A stretch of DNA of 35,919 bases from Rhodospirillaceae bacterium (GTDB taxonomy: Bacteria; Pseudomonadota; Alphaproteobacteria; Thalassobaculales; Thalassobaculaceae): the NCBI GenBank assembly GCA_018699735.1, contig JABIRP010000379.1:1-35919 (forward strand), written 5' to 3'. Shown here one piece after another: positions 29,148 through 35,919 of the stretch (position 1 is the stretch's first letter; each line of letters begins with the position of its first letter). The position numbers and the translations under genes are program-made. The notes under the pieces are model-generated. The model was not told the origin of the DNA and did no database searches. It was given only the letters and a program-made list of their open reading frames with translations.

Positions 29148-30071
29148 ATGAACGACGCTGCCAATACCGATCTCTCGGCTGACGCCCCTGTATCACCGGC
29201 GGCTCCGACGGTGCGCTATGAGAGCCAATTGCGCCGGGTGACACGGCGGTTCCTGCGTCACAAATTGGCGGTGTTTGGCGGCATCGGAGTAATCTTGCTG
29301 ATAGCATCGGCACTCTTCGCCGATCTGTTGTCGCCACATGATCCCATCTTCATCGACACATCTTTGCGTTTCCTGTTCCCGATGGATAATCCATCCTATC
29401 CACTCGGCACCGATGAGATCGGCCGCGACACATTAAGCCGGCTGCTCCACGGCGGGCGGATCTCGCTGGTTGTCGGTGTTGTCGCCATGATCGCAACGGT
29501 CGTCACCGGTGCTGTCATCGGCCTCACCGCCGGTTACTACGGTGGCTGGATCGACAACCTCATCATGCGTTTCGTCGACACCATGCTGTGTTTTCCGCAG
29601 GTCTTCCTGCTGCTGGTGGTCGCGGCGTTCGTCACGCCGACGCTGATCTCGATCTCGCTCATCATCGGGTTGACCTCGTGGATGGAGGTCTCACGCATCG
29701 TTCGCGCCGAGATCCTTCACCTGAAGGAGCAGGACTTCATCCAAGCGGCTCATGCGCTCGGCGCCTCGGGCGCGCGCATCATGTTCAAGGAGTTGTTGCC
29801 CAACACGATGGCGCCAATCCTGGTCGCCGCAACCTTGAAGGTGGCAACTGCAGTGTTGATGGAATCCTACATCAGCTATCTCGGCTATGGCATCCAGCCG
29901 CCCTTGGCGAGCTGGGGCAATATGCTCACCAACGCACAGTCCTATTTCGATACGGTACCGTTCCTGGCAGTCCTGCCCGGCGTGATGATCACATTCACCG
30001 TATTGAGTTTCAATTTCCTGGGGGATGGGCTGCGCGACGCACTCGACCCCAGGCTCAAGATGGATCAGTGA
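29148..30071 (+). CDS. Dipeptide-type ABC transporter permease (DppC-like)
   Basis: LGTDEIGRDTLSRLLHGGRISLVVG; EAA loop FIQAAHALGASGARIMFKELLPNTMAPILV; SYLGYGIQPPLASWGNML. Confidence 0.96.
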   Translation: MNDAANTDLSADAPVSPAAPTVRYESQLRRVTRRFLRHKLAVFGGIGVILLIASALFADLLSPHDPIFIDTSLRFLFPMDNPSYPLGTDEIGRDTLSRLLHGGRISLVVGVVAMIATVVTGAVIGLTAGYYGGWIDNLIMRFVDTMLCFPQVFLLLVVAAFVTPTLISISLIIGLTSWMEVSRIVRAEILHLKEQDFIQAAHALGASGARIMFKELLPNTMAPILVAATLKVATAVLMESYISYLGYGIQPPLASWGNMLTNAQSYFDTVPFLAVLPGVMITFTVLSFNFLGDGLRDALDPRLKMDQ

Positions 30072-30134
30072 GGCTATGTGCTTCATGGCACCCGCCCCAG
30101 TGATCCAAACCAAGACCATTAAGGGAGGACTCTA

Positions 30135-31775
30135 ATGTCTCGAACAATTTGGACTCTAAAAAGGCGTGATTTTTTAAAGACCACAGGGTCTGTGGCTGCG
30201 GTTGCGGCTGCCTCAAGCGCCTTCCCGATGCCTGCGGTCGCGGCCAAGACCGACCGCATTATCATTTCTCACAACCAGGAGCCGGTACAATACAACCCGT
30301 TGCTCTATGTTAACCGCGGAACCGAGAACGTGCCCGAAGCCTGCATGTTCGACGCGCTGTGGGATATGAATGAAAAAGGTCAGTTCGCCCCGAATCTGGC
30401 GACCTCGATCCCGACCCAAGCCAATGGCGGGGTCTCAGCCGACGGCAAGACCTGGAAGATCAATCTTAAAAAGGGTGTGCGCTGGCATGACGGCCAGCCG
30501 TTCACGGCCAAAGACGTCGAGTTCACCTATCAGACGATTATGAACCCCAAGGTCGCAGTCCGTTCGCGCTCAGGTTTCGATTTGATCGAATCTCTGAATG
30601 TAATTGACGACGAGAATATCGAGATCCAGCTGTCCAAGCCGTACACACCGTTCCTATGGGCCTGGCAGGAGATGCATATCGTACCGAAGCACGTCCTGGA
30701 GAGCGAGGCCGATATCAACACCTCCAACTTCAACAGCGCGCCGGTCGGCACCGGCCCCTTCAAGTTTAAGAGCCGGGTCGCAGGCAGCCATATCGTCTTC
30801 TCGCGCAACGATGACTACCATCGTGGCCCAGCCAAGGTCGAAACCATAATTCAGAAGGTCGTGCCCGACGTTCAGGTGCTCTACGGCCAGGTTAAGACCG
30901 GCGAAGTCGACTATATGATCACCAGCCTACCCTTCGATCGTTGGGGCGAAGCAGCGAAGCTTCCGGATCGTACTTTCTACGAGCTACCGCTGCCTTGGGT
31001 ACAATTCATCTACTTCAACTGCGGCAAGCCCCAGTTCAGCGACCCCAAGGTCCGCAAAGCGCTGTATATCGCGACTGAGATGCAGAAGTCCCTCGACGAC
31101 ATCTATCTCGGCCGTTGGAAGCGGACCTTCTCCTATCTCCACACCAGCCACTGGGCCTACAACTCCAACCTCGGCGAGGAAACGCCCGATCTGGCGCTCG
31201 CCGCCAAAATGCTGGACGAGGCCGGTTGGAAAGTCGGGCCCGACGGGATCCGCGCCAAGGGCCCCGACAAGATGAAGTTCACCATGTCGACGACCGCCGG
31301 TAACACCGCACGCCAGAGCTGCCAAGCGTTGTTCCAGCAGCAGTGGCGCAAGATCGGCGTCGAGATGGAAATCAAGAACTTCCCGGGCTCGGTTGTTTGG
31401 GGCGAGTACACGACCAAGTCGAAGTTCGACACGCTCCTGGTCGCCTGGGCGCCGATCGTCGGCATGGACCCGGACTACTCGGCACGCTGCCACTCAAAGC
31501 TGATCCCGGCAAAGTACGGCGTCGGCTCGAACTACGTGCAGTACGAGAACCTGGAGGTCGATCGCCTCCTCGACTTGGGCGCCTCACAAACCGCACAAGC
31601 CGACCGGGTCAAGACCTATCACGAGATCCAACGCATCTTGCTGGACGAGGTCCCATTCGCACCTCAAGGCGGCGTCTTCGGCGGTCTGGTGCACAACAAG
31701 GGCCTGATGGGCGTGAAACGGAACCAGTACGTCACCGATACGACCTGGAACGTTCAGGATTGGTATTGGGGCTGA
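30135..31775 (+). CDS. ABC transporter substrate-binding protein, family 5 (peptide/nickel type), Tat-type signal
   Basis: 546 aa. Tat-like KRRDFLKTTGSVAAVAAASSAFPMPAVAA; GVRWHDGQPFTAKDVEFTYQTIMNP; GTGPFKFKSRVAGSHIVFSRNDDY. GGGAGGA RBS upstream. Confidence 0.95.
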   Translation: MSRTIWTLKRRDFLKTTGSVAAVAAASSAFPMPAVAAKTDRIIISHNQEPVQYNPLLYVNRGTENVPEACMFDALWDMNEKGQFAPNLATSIPTQANGGVSADGKTWKINLKKGVRWHDGQPFTAKDVEFTYQTIMNPKVAVRSRSGFDLIESLNVIDDENIEIQLSKPYTPFLWAWQEMHIVPKHVLESEADINTSNFNSAPVGTGPFKFKSRVAGSHIVFSRNDDYHRGPAKVETIIQKVVPDVQVLYGQVKTGEVDYMITSLPFDRWGEAAKLPDRTFYELPLPWVQFIYFNCGKPQFSDPKVRKALYIATEMQKSLDDIYLGRWKRTFSYLHTSHWAYNSNLGEETPDLALAAKMLDEAGWKVGPDGIRAKGPDKMKFTMSTTAGNTARQSCQALFQQQWRKIGVEMEIKNFPGSVVWGEYTTKSKFDTLLVAWAPIVGMDPDYSARCHSKLIPAKYGVGSNYVQYENLEVDRLLDLGASQTAQADRVKTYHEIQRILLDEVPFAPQGGVFGGLVHNKGLMGVKRNQYVTDTTWNVQDWYWG

Positions 31776-31808
31776 CCACTTCGGTTCAACTCCCACCATG
31801 AAGCAATA

Positions 31809-31836
31809 CGGCCGGCCCCTCGGGGTCGGCCGTTTT
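31809..31836 (+). terminator. Rho-independent terminator after the ABC transporter operon
   Basis: cggccggccc-ctcg-gggtcggccg then tttt: near-perfect GC-rich hairpin (one G-T wobble) with a short T run, 34 nt after the binding-protein stop. Confidence 0.85.
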
Positions 31837-31867
31837 CATCTGTTGGATGTCGGAACTCTTGTCTCCC

Positions 31868-33076
31868 CTACACCCGATCAAGCGCTTGGTGTAGATCCGC
31901 CTCCAAGTCCTCAACGGTCTCCAGACCGATTGAAAACCGGATCAGGTCGTCGGTGACACCAAGCGCTGGCTGCTCATCCGGGTGAACGGTCGCTCGACCA
32001 CGGATTAGGCTTGCCGGGCTGATCATCAGGCTTTCAGCGTCACCGAGGCTAACCGCGCGAGATATCAATTCGAGCCCGTCGAGCATCCGCGTCGCACCCG
32101 CAAGGCCATCCTTCAGACCAAATGACATCATGGCACCGCCGTTCGACATTTGTCGGCGAGCAATATCGTGGCCCGGATGGCTTTCCAATCCGGGATATCG
32201 CACCCAGGCAACCTTCGGGTGGCTCTCCAGAAGTCGCGCCAGAATGAGCGCGTTTTCGGCGTGTTGGCGCATACGGATCGGCAAAGTCTTGAGACCGCGC
32301 AGTATGAGATAAGCAGTCATCGGCGAGACAACCGCTCCGGTGATGTACCGCAGGCCATGGGACCTGATTTCATCGATCCGGGCCGTATCACCCAATACTG
32401 CGCCGGCGAGAACATCGCCGTGGCCGCTGGCGAATTTGGTCAGTGAGTGAATAACCAGATCGCAGCCAAACTCAATTGGACGCTGCACCGCCGGTGAGGC
32501 AAAGGTCCCATCCACTGCGATTGGAATATCGCGGCTTCCACGCGCGGCGACGATGGCCTCGATGTCGATGATGTCCACCGTCGGGTTGGCCGGCGTCTCA
32601 AAGTAGATCAGCCGGGTCCGGTCGTTGATTGCGGCGGCGACGGCGGCGGGGTCGTTAAAATCAACCAGAACCACCTCGATGCCAAAGCGCGGCAGAGCCT
32701 GTTTCACTAATGTGTGGGTGTTTGTATAGAGCGTATGATGGGCAACCAGACGATCTCCGGCCGACAACAACGTCAGCATGGTCGAACCGACAGCGCCCAT
32801 CCCGGACGCCAGGGCCAGGCCGGCCTCGGCCCCCTCCAGGTCAGCCAGTCTGGCTTCCAGCACTTCCTGCGTCGGATTATGGCTGCGCCCGTAGATGTAC
32901 CCCGGCTGGGCGCCGGCAATGACTTCGGCACCGTCGGCAACAGAGTCGAAGACGTAAGTCGAGGTCATGTAGATCGGCGGGTTGAGCGCACCTTTGGCCT
33001 CGGCCGGGTCATAACCTTGGTGGATCGCTCTGGTCTCGAAACCTTGCCGATTTCGACCGGGTTTGGCGTCTGACAT
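31868..33076 (-). CDS. Cys/Met metabolism PLP enzyme; likely methionine gamma-lyase
   Basis: 402 aa. TRAIHQGYDPAEAKGALNPPIYMTSTYVF, YGRSHNPTQEVLEARLADLEGAEAGLALASGMGAV, PLP-lysine region DLVIHSLTKFASGHGDVLAG. Confidence 0.88.
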   Translation of the reverse strand: MSDAKPGRNRQGFETRAIHQGYDPAEAKGALNPPIYMTSTYVFDSVADGAEVIAGAQPGYIYGRSHNPTQEVLEARLADLEGAEAGLALASGMGAVGSTMLTLLSAGDRLVAHHTLYTNTHTLVKQALPRFGIEVVLVDFNDPAAVAAAINDRTRLIYFETPANPTVDIIDIEAIVAARGSRDIPIAVDGTFASPAVQRPIEFGCDLVIHSLTKFASGHGDVLAGAVLGDTARIDEIRSHGLRYITGAVVSPMTAYLILRGLKTLPIRMRQHAENALILARLLESHPKVAWVRYPGLESHPGHDIARRQMSNGGAMMSFGLKDGLAGATRMLDGLELISRAVSLGDAESLMISPASLIRGRATVHPDEQPALGVTDDLIRFSIGLETVEDLEADLHQALDRV

Positions 33077-33129
33077 TGCTTCCTCCCAATTACCGCGTCA
33101 GGACCCATTTGCCGACGCAAAATCCAATA

Positions 33130-33906
33130 CTAATTTCCTTTGAACCGAGGTTCGCGTTTCTCAAGGAAGGCCCTTCGGCCCTCAGCAAAATCCTCGGATG
33201 TAAGAATCCGCTCGCGCCAATCTAGGCCGGCCTTGCGGGCCGATGTTTGGTCCTCGAATACCGCCCGCCAAAGAGTTTCCTTGGTGGCGCGGATGGCGAG
33301 CGGGCCCGCTTCATTTGCAATCCGTGTCGCCAACGCCATCGCCACATCACGCACTTCGCCCGCCGGTGCCCGGGCGTGAACCAAACCCGCCCCCTGCATC
33401 CAGTCAACATCGCGCGGCTCGCCCGGCACCAGCAAGGAGAATGCCGCGCCATATCCGACTTTCTTCGCCAACTTCAATGGTATATCGACGGCCGCGACAC
33501 CGACCTTCGGTTCCGGCACCGAAAAGCGCGCGGTCTCCTCGGCGACGATCAGGTCGCAGGCAAGCGCCACATTCAACCCCTCGCCGACGCAATGACCATG
33601 CACAGCGGCGATAATTGGCTTCGACGTCACCATCTCGTCGGCGATCTCGACGATGCCATAGCCTTCCATACCGCCCGCCTTCATATCGCGATCCAGCGCT
33701 TTCAGATCGACACCCGCCGAAAAGGCACGATCACCGGCCGCAGCGATGACCGCGACGAACAATCGATCATCTTCGGCAAACCGACGGATCGCCACATTGA
33801 AATCTCGATACATTGCCTTGTCGAAAGTGTTCAAAGCCTCCGGGCGGTTCAACTCGATCAGCGCCACGCTGCCTTCGACTTCGAAGCGGATAACCGGATC
33901 GCTCAC
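33130..33906 (-). CDS. Enoyl-CoA hydratase/isomerase family protein
   Basis: 258 aa crotonase fold: VAVIAAAGDRAFSAGVDLKAL, KPIIAAVHGHCVGEGLNVALACDLIVAEETARFSVPEPKVGV. Confidence 0.92.
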   Translation of the reverse strand: MSDPVIRFEVEGSVALIELNRPEALNTFDKAMYRDFNVAIRRFAEDDRLFVAVIAAAGDRAFSAGVDLKALDRDMKAGGMEGYGIVEIADEMVTSKPIIAAVHGHCVGEGLNVALACDLIVAEETARFSVPEPKVGVAAVDIPLKLAKKVGYGAAFSLLVPGEPRDVDWMQGAGLVHARAPAGEVRDVAMALATRIANEAGPLAIRATKETLWRAVFEDQTSARKAGLDWRERILTSEDFAEGRRAFLEKREPRFKGN

Positions 33907-35276
33907 CCCGCCTCCTCCACAAGCTTGGTCTTACCCGTTGTTCCTTTGATTAATTCAAACTGACCCTCTTCGATAAACTCGATTTCGGCGCGGAACCGTA
34001 AATGATTGCGGATCGCCGTGATCAGGTCATCCGCCAACGCGCGCCGTCGCTCTTCCGGCACACCCGCTTGAATTTCAACTTTGATCGGAACCGGCGGCGG
34101 CACGACGGGCTCCGGCCCTGGTTTGACGATCCGCATGTTACCGGTGGTGAGCTCGGAAACTTTATTGATCACATCGCGCACGGCGTTGGGAAAGACATTG
34201 ACGCCCCGGACCAAAAGCATGTCGTCGACCCTGCCCTTGAAGGTCATGCGCGGGCCCGGCCGGCCGCACTCACATGGGCTCATAGTGACCTGGATTATGT
34301 CCTTATCGCGCCATCGGATCAGCGGCGCGCATTCCTTGTCCAGGCCGGTATAAACAATCTCGCCCTCAACCCCATCCTCAAGCGGCAGGGATTGCATAGT
34401 CTCGGGGTCACAGATCTCAAAATGCGCATTGTCCTCGGCGAAATAGTGGATGCCGGCATGCGCCTCGCATGCGATGCCGGTCGGGCTATGGCACCCGGTT
34501 GCACCCATGAGATCGTAAACCGTGGCGCCGCCGAATGCGGCTTCAATCGGTTTGTAGATTTCCGGGATCGAGCCACCGGGCTCTCCGAAGACCACCAGCT
34601 TTTCGATACCCAGGTCTGCCGGATCGACGCCCGTGCGTTCCTTCATCGTCTTAACAATGTGTTGCGCGAACGAGACCGTACAGGCGATCAGCTTTGGATG
34701 GGTTTCCACACCAATCTGCGCCACCCGCTCGACACCACTCAAGGCGCCGACGGGAATGACGCAGGCACCATAGTCCAACATGGCGTCCAGGATCGGCAGA
34801 CCGGCGATCCACATGCTCATGACGCTGGCATGCATCACCATGTCGCCCGGCTCAATGCCGATACGGACCAAAGCGCGGGCCATGTTCTCAGCCGTCACAT
34901 CGCGGTCAGCCTTGGTGAAACCGCTAAACGTCGGCGCGCCGGTGGTGCCCGAGGAGGAAGACAACCGATTGACCTGCCTGATATCGCAGGTGATGTGCAG
35001 GCCCAGCGGGTGACCCTGTTGCCGTTTCGAGTCTTCCTGGCTTTCCCGCTCCTCGTCTTTGTCGAAAAACGGAAAGTGCTGATAGTCAGCGAAACTCTTG
35101 AGTTTTGCAGGATCCACACCCGCTTTGTCGAACTTTGCAGTGTAGTAGGGCGACTGTTCGTAAACCCGGATCAATTGGCGTTTCAGTTTGTCCAATTGCA
35201 GTTCTGCCAATTCACCACGATCCATGGATTCGGCAGCAGGGTTCCAAAGCTTTGGCATTTTGTTCGTCATCTCCAT
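33903..35276 (-). CDS. Phenylacetate-CoA ligase (PaaK)-family AMP-forming CoA ligase
   Basis: 457 aa. Adenylation motif SSSSGTTGAPTFSGFT, FGEPGGS, LMGATGCHSPTGIACE, GRVDDMLLVRGVNVFPNAV. Confidence 0.92.
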   Translation of the reverse strand: MEMTNKMPKLWNPAAESMDRGELAELQLDKLKRQLIRVYEQSPYYTAKFDKAGVDPAKLKSFADYQHFPFFDKDEERESQEDSKRQQGHPLGLHITCDIRQVNRLSSSSGTTGAPTFSGFTKADRDVTAENMARALVRIGIEPGDMVMHASVMSMWIAGLPILDAMLDYGACVIPVGALSGVERVAQIGVETHPKLIACTVSFAQHIVKTMKERTGVDPADLGIEKLVVFGEPGGSIPEIYKPIEAAFGGATVYDLMGATGCHSPTGIACEAHAGIHYFAEDNAHFEICDPETMQSLPLEDGVEGEIVYTGLDKECAPLIRWRDKDIIQVTMSPCECGRPGPRMTFKGRVDDMLLVRGVNVFPNAVRDVINKVSELTTGNMRIVKPGPEPVVPPPVPIKVEIQAGVPEERRRALADDLITAIRNHLRFRAEIEFIEEGQFELIKGTTGKTKLVEEAG

Positions 35277-35454
35277 TGCTTGTGAAGCTCCGCTCCGTTG
35301 ACCCCAAGCTCCACAATTTCACCCTTTGAATACTGTTCGTTGACGATTATGCAGAAGCTATGAAAGCTCGGCAATGCACGCTAGCCGGGCGATATTGTCA
35401 CGCACTCCACGTCACGCCCAACCGACAGCGCCTTCAAATCTAAGTGTCCTTGGA

Positions 35455-35919
35455 TCAACTGTCGTTCGGTATCCAGCCGCTGGCCCGCCGCCAATCCTTC
35501 GGCAGACCATCGAACCGCGACAATTGAAAGCTGGAAAGGTCGGCGAAATCGCACCGCCCGTCGGTCACGAGTTGCTGGATCGCATGCCCACTAGCCGGCG
35601 ACAGGCCGAACCCGACACTCGACATGGTCGCGACAACCACGTTCTCGACCCCCGGAAGGAAATCGATCACTGGCCGACCATCGGGTGTGTTCTCGATGAA
35701 GCCAGCCCAGCTTCGAATAACGCGGGCATGCGCCGCCTTCGGAAACAGCTCCGCCACCCGCTTGGCGATACTGCGTGAAAGAGGTGTTGCATGGGGGCGT
35801 TGACCTCCCATGTCTTCGACATCGAACCATTCGTGCGGCCCGCCACCATAGGCAAGATTTCCGCGCAGGGTCTGACGACCGTAAAGACCATTACCATCCA
35901 CCCCACCAATCGACATCGC
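35455..35919 (-). CDS. FAD-dependent oxidoreductase (DAO family), C-terminal part; 5' end beyond window
   Basis: Frame is open to the window edge. SWAGFIENTPDGRPVIDFLPGVENVVVATMSSVGFGLSPASGHAIQQLV is the typical DAO/sarcosine-oxidase-beta-like C-terminal end. Confidence 0.8.
   Translation of the reverse strand, partial: AMSIGGVDGNGLYGRQTLRGNLAYGGGPHEWFDVEDMGGQRPHATPLSRSIAKRVAELFPKAAHARVIRSWAGFIENTPDGRPVIDFLPGVENVVVATMSSVGFGLSPASGHAIQQLVTDGRCDFADLSSFQLSRFDGLPKDWRRASGWIPNDS

Noticed and set aside
34002-35285. 427-codon plus-strand ORF fully antisense to the PaaK-like gene
   Set aside because: It mirrors the real gene, has low-complexity His/Arg/Asp-rich translation and no recognisable domain. 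Long antisense frames are common in GC-rich DNA.
1-35919. Mobile element, phage, CRISPR or defence island
   Set aside because: No transposase, integrase, phage, toxin-antitoxin, Cas or restriction motifs were seen in the supplied ORFs, and no regularly spaced direct repeats were noticed by eye.

Overview
The window is gene-dense bacterial DNA with about 31 protein-coding genes. Protein families and GC-rich coding suggest an alphaproteobacterium, but this is inference. Left to right it contains: (i) the 3' end of an MFS transporter gene; (ii) a minus-strand acyl-CoA module: NDP-forming acyl-CoA synthetase, two different acyl-CoA dehydrogenases and an enoyl-CoA hydratase; (iii) a membrane class III adenylate/guanylate cyclase, a Glu/Leu/Phe/Val dehydrogenase and a CPA2/Kef-like antiporter; (iv) a complete minus-strand Na+-translocating NADH:quinone reductase operon, nqrABCDEF-apbE-nqrM, ending in a translationally coupled CBS-domain gene; (v) an FHA-TM-trypsin-like protease gene just upstream of nqrA; (vi) an SDR-type threonine dehydrogenase plus glycine C-acetyltransferase pair; (vii) a heterotetrameric sarcosine oxidase operon, soxBDAG; (viii) a divergent five-gene dipeptide-type ABC importer with a Tat-type binding protein and a clear intrinsic terminator; (ix) a minus-strand methionine gamma-lyase-like, enoyl-CoA hydratase and PaaK-like CoA ligase set; and (x) a truncated FAD-dependent oxidoreductase. 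I found no tRNA, rRNA, CRISPR array, IS element, phage gene or recognisable HTH regulator. Nothing here clearly proves a new defence or mobile system. The most unusual items are the FHA/protease gene with a 24-bp perfect palindrome inside it, the dyad-rich spacer between it and nqrA, the CBS gene fused to the end of the nqr operon, and the sarcosine oxidase/ABC importer/threonine-to-glycine neighbourhood.
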